Source: Nemertoderma westbladi (lineage: Eukaryota > Xenacoelomorpha > Nemertodermatida > Nemertodermatidae). From it: DNA of 38,809 nt. The stretch's first letter is position 1. Each line of letters begins with the position of its first letter. The stretch is taken from positions 1 to 38,809 of the forward strand of contig JAUCBJ010004064.1 in assembly GCA_032718475.1 (NCBI GenBank). Direction: 5' to 3'. The position numbers and the translations under genes are program-made. A model generated the notes under the pieces. The model had not been told where the DNA came from, made no database searches, and was given only the letters and a program-made list of their open reading frames with translations. Shown one piece after another: positions 1 through 11,300 of the stretch.

Positions 1-640
1 TACTACCGTGCGGTTCTGGCCAGACAAGATCTTCCTTTTATACATGCGAGGAGTGTAGCCACTCGAGGATGGGGAAATACAGGGATATTTCGCGCTGCAC
101 CTCCCATCCTCCACAACTAACTGGTCAAATTCCCCTCGATCTCACATATCCAATTGGCGCAGAATTGTGCGGCGGATGTCTGGCGTCTTTGAAACCTAGA
201 ACCTTGAAGCATAGAAATTTATCTGATGGAAGAGTTATATAGGTGAGCTTCTCGACCTCCACAGCCAGCATATCAGTGCATTTTCGACCCACATTCCCAC
301 CTGGAGCCATGTATCTCCGGCTAGGAAGGACCACCATACGGGACTGTCGGCTGACTGGAGTCCCAGACTGAGTCTGTAGAAGTTCCACGGCGATTTACCC
401 ACACCCCGCCGAAAGCAGACTCTAGGAGTAAAGAGGCATCCGCGGAGGAGGAGTTGGTACCATCGCTGCTCGAGTATAAAACGGATGTACAGTAGGACGG
501 AGAGTTTGAGTTGGATCGCCGTCGGAGGCATCAAGCACATCATCCAGCACAAGGGAAGATGTAAGAGTGGTGTCTGAGTTAATGCAAGGAGCGGGGTTCG
601 CATTCCTGCAACTCCCTTGAGTTTTCGGCCAGCCTTCTTG
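1..640 (-). other. Unassigned minus-strand open stretches
   Basis: Several overlapping frames on the minus strand stay open and look protein-like. One (about 610-423) is Ser/Thr/Pro-rich and ends TPPPRMPLYS. A second frame reads ADASLLLESAFGGVW and TDSVWDSSQPTVPYGG. A third (388-125) reads RRYMAPGGNVGRKCTDML. No single frame spans them, and no clear splice signals link them to the receptor. They may be a decayed mobile-element ORF or part of the receptor's cytoplasmic exon; neither is demonstrated. Confidence 0.2.
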
Positions 641-1470
641 GCATCGGCAGCGACTCGTTGGGCACATGCCAAGTACCTCACTGATCTAGACTTTGCTGAT
701 GATGACTCAGGAGTACTCTCAGAATCACTAGAGGGAGCCCAACAGCTCCTCAGCTCATTAGAACATGCTGCTTCTAGTGTTGGTCTTTTTATTAACTCCA
801 GAAAGACCAAAATTTTCACAGTTAACTTTGAAAGTCCTCAGCAAGTCTCTGATCGGATGAGCATACGCTCAAAAGATGGTATGCTTGAGCATGTGAATGA
901 CTTCTGTTACCTGGGATCATGGATCCGGAAGTCAGGAGAGGACCTTCGAATACGTAAGGGAAAGGCATGGGCAGCCTTGAATAGGCTTTCCAGCTAGGTC
1001 CGATTATTTAGAGCAGCAGTAGTTCCAGTACTCCTCTATGGGAGTCAATGCTGGGCTCTAACTGCCAAAACTCTGGATGGCACATTCACAAGAATGCTAC
1101 GCCGGGTTCATTGTGTCAAGTACAATGCACACATCTCCAACGAGACACTATATAACATTGGAGGTGTCTCATTGGTTCCGCCAAGCTTGACACTAGAACA
1201 AAATCGCCTCCGCTTTGCAGGACATTGCTTTCGCCATGAGGACCAGCCAGTGCATAATCTTGTGCTTTGGCAGCCTCATGGAGTGAGTAAGCATGGTGGA
1301 CAGCCCATGACTTTCTTGAGACGCATCTTAAAGGACACTGGCCTTGAAGATGCGGATGATCTAGCAAATGTCATGGGTGATAGGGAGTTGTGGCGGCGTA
1401 ATTTTGTCGACAAGCCGGCACAGCATTCTTAAACATGCAGCTGCAATGCAGCATGCCCATTCTAGTAGTA
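641..1470 (+). mobile_element. LINE 3' fragment, copy 1 (reverse transcriptase C-terminal part)
   Basis: The frame from about 641 encodes the reverse-transcriptase catalytic region KYLTDLDFADDDSG, then EGAQQLLSSLEHAASSVGL and the YLGSWI block. A second frame, 1094-1432, encodes the C-terminal region (LRFAGHCFRHEDQPVHNL ... DKPAQHS). Compared with copy 3, about 30 bp are missing near 996, causing the TAG and a frame break. The 5' end is truncated. The tail contains a GCTGC-AAT-GCAGC mini-hairpin and ends in TAG triplets. The family is RTE/CR1-like, not assigned further. The copy is dead. Confidence 0.85.
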
Positions 1471-1614
1471 GTAGCAGCCACAACAACGGGCGCGTTGTGT
1501 CCCTTGCGGCACAAGGATGGCCGTAATACAAAATAGTAAATACGATGTAGTTCCAGTTAGGGTTATTCGTCGGTTCGTAGTGAATAAGTTCAGCTCAGCA
1601 GTTTGCAGTTAAAC

Positions 1615-1880
1615 TATATGAGACATAGCTAAATAACAAGAGACATAGCTAAATAACATAAGACAGCTTAATAACATGAGACATAGCTATAACATGAGAC
1701 AGAGCTGAATAACATGAGACATAGCTATAACATGAGACAGAGCTGAATAACATGAGACGAAATATCCTAAATAAAATGAGACATAGCTAGATAACATGAT
1801 ACATAATATGATATATAACATGAGATGTAATATTATACACAACATGCGACATAACTCACTACATAACATAATACATAGCT
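1615..1880. repeat. Degenerate tandem repeat, unit about 18-22 bp
   Basis: Irregular copies of AACATGAGACATAGCT with variable spacing run for about 260 bp just downstream of LINE copy 1. No coding potential is evident. Confidence 0.75.
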
Positions 1881-2153
1881 AACAGTTGGGGGGAGTAAAA
1901 AGTTATATATTTACGGAGTGTGCACTATTTCCCTACTTATAGGTAACAGCCAAGAGCGGAGCTTTCGGGTTGCCTCCGGTCTTTGGTGTTTGACACGTTC
2001 ACCGATCACTTTCTCTTTTATAGTAGCCTACACTCCCCGTGGTATATACTACATACTGTAGTTAGGATGCACCCCCGTATGTCCAACAGCCACCATTACG
2101 TTCAGGACAACATTTCCTACAAAATTGGAAATTCCTACAATATCTACACTTAC
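1881..2153. other. Non-coding stretch beyond the receptor transmembrane exon
   Basis: No supported exon. A TATAAAAG occurs on the minus strand near 2017-2024, followed by a GC-richer block of about 90 bp that could be a fragment of a mobile-element promoter. The evidence is weak. Confidence 0.25.
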
Positions 2154-2311
2154 CACCTCGTCAATAGTGTACTGGGGTTTAGGAATTGTCGGAATTCTCC
2201 ATTTTTTACATGCAAAAGCCATGAATATCGCAATCAAAAGGCACAGAAATGCAGCGCCTATTATAGCCACTATATAGAACAATGTCACATTCTTTGAAAT
2301 CCAAGATGATT
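2154..2311 (-). CDS. Receptor exon g: transmembrane helix and Box1-like motif
   Basis: Acceptor TTAAATTTTTTGCAG|AATCAT and donor GAGGTG|GTAAGT; 158 bases, phase 1 to phase 0. After SKNVT comes a roughly 25-residue hydrophobic segment (LFYIVAIIGAAFLCLLIAIF) and then KKWRIPTIPKPQYTIDEV. The spacing and the W-x-x-P-x-x-P-x-P pattern match Box1 of class I cytokine receptors, which docks JAK kinases. The following cytoplasmic exon was not identified. Confidence 0.8.
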
Positions 2312-5300
2312 CTGCAAAAAATTTAATAGGCTGATTGTTACATCTGTTACCTGTAATCAAATCATTTACCGCTCAAACAGTCAAACACCACTCTCTTACC
2401 ACAGCTGGGTCGTCGTACCTTCGACTCTGCGGCACAAACCGGGGTGTACCGTTCCTTTCGCCGTTCGGAAACTTAAGGTCCGATTATTTAGAGCAGCAGT
2501 AGTTCCAGTACTCCTCTACGGGAGTCCATGCTGGGCTCTAACTGCTGAGGACACCAAATCTCTGGATGTCACATTCACAAGAATGCTACGCCGGGTTCAT
2601 TGTGTCAAGTAAAATGCACACATCTCCAACCAGATACTATATAACATTGGAGGTGTCTCATTGGTTCCCCCAAGCTTGACACTAGAACAAAGTCGCCTCC
2701 GCTTTGCAGGACATTGCTTTCGCCTAGAGGACCAGCCAGTGCATAATCTTGTGCTTTGGCAGCCACATGGAGTGAATAAGCATGGTGGACAGCCCATGAC
2801 ATTCTTGAGACGCATCTTAAAGGACACTGGCCTTAAAAATGCGGATGATCTAGCAAATGTCATGGGTGATAGGGAGTTGTGGCGGTGCAATTTTGTTGAC
2901 AAGCCGGCACAGCATTCTTAAAAATGCAGCTGCAATGCAGCATGCCGATCCTAGCAACCGTTCCGTTGAGTACCGAACATACCTTAAGCAACAACCTACG
3001 GTAACAAACTTACCTTGCCATTCTGAGCAATTCAGATCTACGGAAAACTGTGGCGAGATAACGCCCTCTAGCAGCTGATCATCTGAGACATTTGCTAACG
3101 TGTCAGTAGAATACAACGTAGTGGCGTTTGTTGTCGTGAAGTTACTTGATATGTAGCTAAAACTGTTTATATTGGACGAATTGTTATCTGGGTTTCTATT
3201 GGTTGAATCTGTAACAGTGCTGTAATTGGATAACTTATTTTCTTCGACGTTATTGGATGAATTATCTGTGAAAGCAACCACTCTGAACCAGCCGGCACTA
3301 TTAGAACTACAAAAGAGTTCTTCATCAACATACGAAGTGTTTGCTGCAAAAAAAAAATAATTATTAACTACCAGACATCTGGCGTGCTCAGTTTATCCGG
3401 CAGCCCAAAATAGCAACTATTCGGCAATTCAATAATAATTACTCCTCACAATTTAATGCTCATTGACAAATGAATCCGAAAGTGAAGTAATAAAGGAAAA
3501 TAATACAGTAATATATTATAATTAGCCAAAGGAAACACTAATTAAAAACGTGCAACTTTAATATACAAACATGTCATCGATATTAAAAATGCGCCGAGAT
3601 CCAGATCAAACAGACTAAGGTTGCCAACGTGTAGACAAGGCGGCAGTTAAAGACCCTGAGGCAGTACTCCGATCAATCAGCAACCACCAAGGTTAAGGCT
3701 GAATCTCCATTGATCGGCTCAATGGTTTGGAAGGCCCACAGTGAAATGCGCCTAAACAATGACAGGGCTTTGTGGAACAAAAAGTATCTCCAATGGTGAC
3801 ATCTTCTTTTTGAAGTTTGGGCTGCTGCTGCAAAGAGCATCAAGACCATTCGTGCCAGTGGAGTAGGAAGCGTCCCCAGTGGGCTGCTGCTGCTGCTGCT
3901 GCTGCTGCTGGAGTAGGAAGCGTCCCCTCTGAGCTCTTTAAAATACCTGACCTTTTGTAGTTCATTTATTCCATCCTCAGCAGCCTTAACTACATTCCTG
4001 GTCGATCTAGTCTGTTTGAAACGGGACCTTTATGTTCCTTTGTGATATTCTCTCGGCACTTCCGAATTCTGCGGTACATCCATTCGCTTAAGTAAGGGGA
4101 AGGGATAGGCAGCATTGGATGGTCTGGCCAAGATTTGGAATTCCCTTTGTTTAAATTGGAATCTTAATGTTCGAATATTTAGACCAGCATTAGAGCCAGT
4201 GAGTCCATGCTAGGCACTATTAATTGCTGAGGTCTTTAAAGTGCCGGATTGCACATACATAATAATGTACACAGAGTTCATTTTGTGTTAAGTACAATGC
4301 ACAGCACACATATCCAATCAGGATTTATATAATATTATAAGTATATCATTAATCCCCCCAAGTTTGACACTTAAGAGTCTCCCCCGCTTTGTAGGACATT
4401 GAATACGCCGTGAGGACCAGTCAGTGCACGATCTTGCAGTTGGTACATGTCGCTTATATAGTATAGAAGATATGGGATAGGGTAGGCCTACTTATGAACT
4501 ACAGTTATTGAACGATGAACAAATAATATATGAACTTACAATCGACTTGTCTTTGAAATGAATGCTCGCCTATCCTATAATCAACTCGAAATAACGAAAC
4601 AATTCCATTTGGCTCCGTTGGGGGACCCCAGGATAGCCTCGTAATGTTGTTGCCAAGGTAATCAGTTTGTAAGTTTGTTGGGCTGGAAGGAGGCCCAATT
4701 GGGGAAGAGAAACTTACGGAGGTTGGAGTACTGCATAATGTTCTGGAAACATACCAAAAAATAATACAAGATATAATAGAGCGGCTTCGCTAAACGCCAA
4801 AAGCTTTTAGTAACTTGGTGGTGATGGATGGATAAATGACACATCCCAATGTTCCTAAAATTGTTTGTAGTGGAACATATATTAATATTTTATATTTATT
4901 GCTGGAAATTCTAAAATAATTGGCGTAATACAGGCCTAACAAAAGGTAGAGTAGGGCATGATTCAATTGGAAAGGAATCAAATTCACACTGACCTGTCGG
5001 ACACATTAATTTATCTAATGATAATTAAAGGTCGTGCGGGACATACTGTCTAACAGGGGCTGTTAAATCTATATAAACAAAATAAACGGGTAAACACGAG
5101 AGTCTTACACTCCAATATGGCGTTGGGTAATCCTTTGTCCAGCTGATGAGGTGTCGAGATTACCGCGTACTGGGTCTCAGGCACCGAAACGCAACTATAT
5201 TTTTGATAAAATTAATTATTTTTGATAAAATTAATTATTTTTGATAAAATTAATTATTTTTGATAAAATTAATTATTTTTGATAAAATTAATTATTTTTG

Positions 5301-8300
5301 ATAAAATTAATTATTTTTGATAAAATTAATTATTTTTGATAAAATTAATTATTTTTGATAAAATTACTTATTTTTGCCCTAGTCATATATTTTCTTATAG
5401 AATATAGGCTTAGCTTTTGTGCAGTATATTACCGGTATCAGTTAGTGTATATGGCGGTTAGGCTTAGGGTTAGGGTGCGATACATATCTGTAAGTTAAGC
5501 AGATTTAATATATTTGTGTTTTTTGTTTATGTCGTTTTTGTTTGCATTGTTGGTGGTTTTTGATGGCCCTCGGGCTGAGTACTATTTTGGGTGTAATGTC
5601 CTGACACTACGTGTTTTGTTGGTTTTGTGGGGTGTAAGACTCTAGTGTTTACCTGCTTATTTTTTATATAGATTAATTTTTCTATCGCGGTAACTTGAAA
5701 TAGCATGTAATTTTTAATTATATCAAAAATAGACCCCATATAATATCTGATGTAAAAAAAATTTAAGAATTCCGATGCAAGGAAATTTCATAATTTACAG
5801 TTTTAATGGTAGCGGAGATTTTTCACATTATAATATTAGGTGTAATTGATTTATATTGTTTTACTTTAAAAACCACAATAGTTTTTATTATGTAACGAAT
5901 TCAATTTTTGGTATTTCAGGTAGACAATATCTGATGTTATGTCTGGGTCAATTTCCCTCGTTTAGTTGAGAATTTGTATTAATAAGGTTTCGTTATTGTA
6001 CCACCAGCCAAAAGATAATAAAAGATTAGACAAAGTTGCTCTGGAAATGAAATTTGTAACTATGTAAGCCATCAAATATCAACAAATGTTAGTTACCCTC
6101 ACCCTGTTGAGTAACATTAAATGTTGCTAAGGAGAGAAACATGAAATTAAAAGTATTAATGGTCAGATTTTTTTGGAGCATGTGATTATTGTAATATACA
6201 CAAAATGTACTTACAAATTATTTTTGGCAAATTTGTAACTTTTTATGTCTCTAAGCCATTCTATTATTAATTGTGGTGAATTTAAATTTTGATAGTGAAT
6301 TATAATACAGTCAATGGAAGGAGATAAGGGTGAGTGCTGCAATCATGGAAATATTTTACAATATGATGAGAATGTCGTAATGTAACAACAGCCGGCTATA
6401 TAGTGAGTCGGTTGGAATTGGGTGGAACGTTAATCTCACCTGGATTTATTGTAACCATAATTACAACCCTTGACAATCACTTCGTACGATTTGTTGCCAT
6501 GGAGATCCAAAGTAACAGATGCTGGGCAACACCGGGAAACATTAAAATGTGTTTCTTTTAAAATCTGGAACTCGTCTATATGTTGCAACATCACTTCAAA
6601 TTTATCTACGTCGCCTGTAAAGAAAAATCACAAATAAATGGAAAATGACAATTCATATACTTGTACTCGTGTGTAAGTAAGACTTTAAATTTACAGTGTT
6701 CCCTTCCGAGTGGTTTCTTACACGAATTAAAGTGCTGAGAAGAGTGAAGGTGAAGATGAAGGTGAAGATGAAGGTGAAGATGAAGGTGAAGATGAAGGTG
6801 AAGATGAAGGTGAAGATGAAGATAATCAGAAATAAAATAAGTAAAGTAATAATTTGCTATATAAGTATTTCGAATGAAGTTATTTTTCAAATTGCCACGA
6901 AACCACGAAACGACGAAACCACTGCTAACGGAGGGAGAACTGAATATGAAACTTTTGTTGTTGAAAAAATGTGTGATATGTGTGCCTACGTCGGTGAATT
7001 AAACGTAAATCCTAGGTCGGTGAATTAAACGTAAATCCTCAGTCGGTGAATTAAGCGTAAATCCTACGTCGGTGAATTAAACGTAAATCATACGTCGGTG
7101 AATTAAGCGTAAATCCTAGGTCGGTGAATTAAACGTAAATCCTAGGTCGGTGAATTAAACGTAAATCCTAGGTCGGTGAATTAAACGTAAATCCTAGGTC
7201 GGTCAATTAAACGTAAATCCTAGGTCGGTGAATTAAACGTAAATCATACGTCGGTGAATTAAACGTAAATCATACGTCGGTGAATTAATATCTCGTCTCG
7301 ATGTTCAATTATGAATTTTGCCATATCTGAAGATTAATTTTTTTCGTTTCATTTAAAAATTTTCGAGGGCGTTCATAATTAAATACTATTTAAGTAATAA
7401 TAATTAAGTAGGCCTTAATTCTGCATTGTGTTATCTATCCCATGAAGGAAAATTTAATTTGACGATATATATTTCGTAGTTTCAATAGTTGTAGTGCAAA
7501 CAAGTCAACAATCAACAGCAAGTATTCGCACATTAATTATTGTGTTCTCATTTATGAAGTTAATGTGCTAAAACTCGCTGTTAATACTGAGCAGTTTGTA
7601 CTACATCGTCAAATTAAAATTAGAAAGATGTGTTTCGCCGGAAAAAATCTGAATACGGGGAGGCCAAACTACTGGAAAAGTTGAAAGAGACAGAACCAAC
7701 CCCCATGGTCCCTATTCCAGGAAAGAACACCAATCAGTTCTGCACCCATTGCATCCGAAGTACTAGAACAACATTTCGAGAATCTATTAGGACAGAACTC
7801 AGAAGGAACAGACCAGGTTCGCATCGTTTTAGATGAGGATCGGCTACAAGACCAATGGTATAATCAGCCGATTACAGAGGACGAAATTAAAGAAGCGGTT
7901 CATTCCACGTCAAACAAAAAAGCAAGCGGCCAAGACAGAATCTAAAATGAACACCTAAAACAAATTCTTTCACTGATACTATCCATTCTGGTTTATCTTT
8001 TTAACACTTGCTTCACTATTGCTGTGATAACAACTCTTTGGGCAACTAGCATTATAAAAATATGATTTTTGACAACCACGACTTTAGAGGGATTGTTATA
8101 TTAATATGAAAACAATAAAATAGGACATGGGGTCTTATTCCCTCAGATACTACCTAGCATTTAGGGCCACTTGGGCCACTGTTAGTACTCAGGCACTAAT
8201 AAGGCCCATTAAAAAACAAAATACCAAATCGATTTTAGTGCTACATAGCCCAACCCAACTACCACAAGAAAAATTACACCAAACCATACAGTAACTACAG

Positions 8301-11300
8301 GTTCCGGTAAGTATTGCACGAAATAGGCTATCCCATAAATTACGAAAAATATAGGACATTTTGTACGCCAAAAAGGTAAGTCTAAGTAATAAATCTGTTT
8401 GGTTAATCTCTGTTTGGTGGTACGGTAGGATTTCTAATTTATTGGTCATTGTCTTAATTTAGTGGTGCAGTTTTGTTAGGGTAGGGGTGGGGGGGTTCGT
8501 GGCACACTGCTGATGAGGAGAACCCCGAATCCCAGGGTTCAGTGTTTAAATCTCCGAAACCCTTTTATTTTTATAAAATTTATTACTTAGACTTACCTTT
8601 TTGGCGGACAAAATGTCCTATATTTTTCGTAATTTATGGGATAGCCCATTTCGTGCAATACTTACCAGAACCTGTAGTTACTGTATGGTTTGGTGTAATT
8701 TTTCTTGTGGTAGTTGGGTTGAGCTATGTAGCACTAAAATCGATTTGGTATTTTGTTTTTTGATGGGCCTTAGTGCCTATGTACTAACAGTGGGCCAAGT
8801 GGCCCTAAATGCTAGGTAGTATCTGAGGGAATAAGACACCATGTCCTATTTTATTGTTTTTATTATAAAAATACTCTATAAAGGGAAAGGTAGCAGGACG
8901 AGTCCCGATAATTATCGCCGTTATTAGCGTGATTGCCAAAATCCTTACAAAAATAATCAACAAAAGGGTACTCCTACACATTTCCCACTTACTTCCACCG
9001 GAACAATATGGTTTCATAGAGGGAAAATCGACCATGCAAGCATTGATAAAACTAATATCAGACATCGCAGAAACACTCAGGAGACCACGTGACTCACCCG
9101 CTAACAAACCCAGGATTATAATTATATGGGCACTCATAGACTTTCACAAAGCGTTTGATTTGGTAGATCGATCTCGACTACTGTATTAAATGTATAATTC
9201 CTTTGGAATAAAGGGAAAACTCTACAATTTAATTGAAGCCCTATTCAACAACCGAGTAAAAATCTTCGATGGAATAAAATTCTCCAAGCTAATTACACAG
9301 CTCCGGGGAATTCTGCAAGGAGATAGTTTCTCACCAACATGTTTCCTTATATTTATAGCGGATCTCGCGTCAGTTCTACGGGGAATTGAGGTTCATATTT
9401 TTTGCAGATGATCTGGTGTTTTATTCGGAAAACAAAGCTGATATTCAAAAAGGCTTTGATGAACTTCAGAAATGACGTATCAAAAACTCAAAGGAAGTGA
9501 ACAAGAAAAACAAAGATAATTAAATTCCGGAATGGTGGACGTTTATCACATTTTGATGTTAATCTATTATGACGGAAAGGAAATAAATATCTACAATAAA
9601 TATGAGTATCTTGGGGTTGTTATGCAACCGTCACTGTCGTTTTCAAAGCACATCGATCAGAAGAAGAGAAGCTTTCTCTGCAATAGGATGTGTAAGACAC
9701 TTGCAACTTATTTCGATCGAAACTGGGATGAAGATATACTCTCTGAAAAAATACCCAATGTTCTGCTACGCTTTTCAAGAAATAGTCCCCCCTTTTTCAC
9801 TCTGACGAACCTCAAAGAACTGGATAAAGTGAAATTTACCTTCCTAAAAGGTCTACTTGGTTTATCAAAATACTCCTCGTCCATCTTAGCTATGAAGATA
9901 GTTGGTTGTAAATCATACGTAGAAGACCTAAAGTTGAAATATCCGGGAATTTTTGATCGAACGGTGTTAGAACAACATAGGTCATATAGACGACAGAGGG
10001 AGGAATCATTTAGCGACAACAACTTCTTAGAAGGACCGGCTTTTACCTCGCAGGGTTGGCGCGCCCCGGGCCAAAGGAACCGGCATCTTATTATGAGGGC
10101 CACCGCCCACGGCTTCCACTGGAAACTATGTAGTGACGTAACGCCATTTCACGAACTGGGTCCAACCTGTTACTGTAAATACTGTGGAGGCAGTGCGAGT
10201 GAGAGATATCACTTATTTAGCCTTAGCTGTGGGTCCCGTCCAGCAGCTGTGGGTCCTTTCCAGTGTCCAGCTCTCTCGGCTCTGGGGAACTCTAAGTGAC
10301 TACAGACCCCTCAGACTACAGACCTCTTTTTAGCAATTTAAATTTAAAATTAATATATATACAAACCTAATATTTTAAATACTCTGATTTTAATTTAAAT
10401 TTAACTGTACTCTGATAAATGTAATTTTAATGTATTAAAGATTCAATTTACCTCGTACGTGCGTCTAGATTTCTCAGAAAAAAAATTAAAATTATATTAC
10501 CTGGCAACCAATAATCGCCCCACATTAGAGTAACAGCATTCCACACTAGGTTGGTAACGTGTAAGTCAGTGATTGGTTGGGATTCAGTGGAGAATAGATA
10601 GGCTTTCGAGAAAGGGCCCTGTCCGATGGAAGTTGCACCCGAAACACGGACGGAATATTGCGACATCGGTCGGAGTTCCGACAATCTATGATTATAATAT
10701 TAAATCCTTTTAAATATTACGAGGTATATCTAGAATTCTATAGTTGTACCTGTACCCTATGCATTTGAGCTACTATTAGGGTAGTTTATTAAGGTACTTT
10801 AAGCTATTAAACTGTAAATGGTGGATGTCAACGGTTTGATTGGTTCCGGTATTAATGTGGGGTGATTCGTGAAGTCTAGGTCGAACCTTTGTGTGACACG
10901 ATATAATTAGTGGATCGTTTGTCGCCGTTGCCAATGTTTGAACACTAACAAGTCAGTGAATCTTTAATGAAGTGGTACCAAACTTGGTACACAAGTAAAA
11001 GTCTTAAGAAATTTAGAAATTATACACGCAGTCTTATATATAGTTCCTCTTTCGGCCGCTAGGGGACGAATTACAAGAAACCTAGAAAATGCTATATAAT
11101 TATAGGACCAACCATCATTTTAAATTAGGTAAGAGTCAGGCCTGTTCCACTTGTATTGATATACAGTACAAAGGCTTATCCTGGTTCGTAGTGCGCGAAG
11201 GCCGACGAACATGAAACTGGAGCATTAGCTATTTATATTGTCTTTATGTTTTTCTGTGTAGGCTATATATACTGTATATTTACTTGTGTTGTTATGTGCG

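Larger units (their letters stand above)
5066..5678. mobile_element. Putative non-autonomous element carrying a hammerhead ribozyme
   Basis: About 50 bp at 5066-5117 (AATCTATATAAA ... GAGTCTTACACTCC) recur inverted at about 5626-5678. Between them lie a hammerhead motif, a 19-bp tandem array and AT-rich sequence with TTAGGGTTAGGG near 5466. Hammerheads in this kind of setting are known from Penelope-like elements and retrozymes; membership of either is my inference, as no coding region is present. Confidence 0.45.
7640..10300 (+). mobile_element. LINE B: reverse transcriptase remnant, interrupted
   Basis: Reading across frame breaks, the blocks are KKASGQDR (about 7915), KGKGSRTSPDNYR (8881-8918), PEQYGFIEGKSTMQAL, LIDFHKAFDLVDR (9132 on), LRGILQGDSFSPTCF (about 9304), FADDLVFYSEN (9401 on, shifted frame) and YEYLGVVMQPSLSF (about 9601). 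A C-terminal cysteine/histidine finger CYCKYC...YHLFSLSC lies at 10168-10230. These are the ordered motifs of a non-LTR reverse transcriptase with a C-terminal zinc knuckle. It differs from the copies-1-to-4 family. It is inactivated by stops, at least one frameshift near 9400 and an insertion at 8063-8861. It is antisense to the receptor within the intron between exons d and e. Confidence 0.85.

Noticed and set aside
1983-2297. 104-codon plus-strand open frame
   Set aside because: It is the antisense of the receptor transmembrane exon, whose minus-strand reading has correct splice sites and phases.
3307-3343. Upstream acceptor extending receptor exon f to 3343
   Set aside because: It has a better pyrimidine tract, but its phase does not match exon e. 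It remains possible only with an extra exon.
5460-5480. TTAGGGTTAGGG as interstitial telomeric repeat
   Set aside because: Only two units; too short to distinguish from chance.
6606-6890. Frames reading HLHLHL or KVKMKVKM
   Set aside because: They come from a 12-bp minisatellite without homology or splice sites.
8189-8819. Open frames with hydrophobic segments in the foldback arms
   Set aside because: The same sequence occurs inverted in both arms. The frames are short and differ between arms, so they are not genes.
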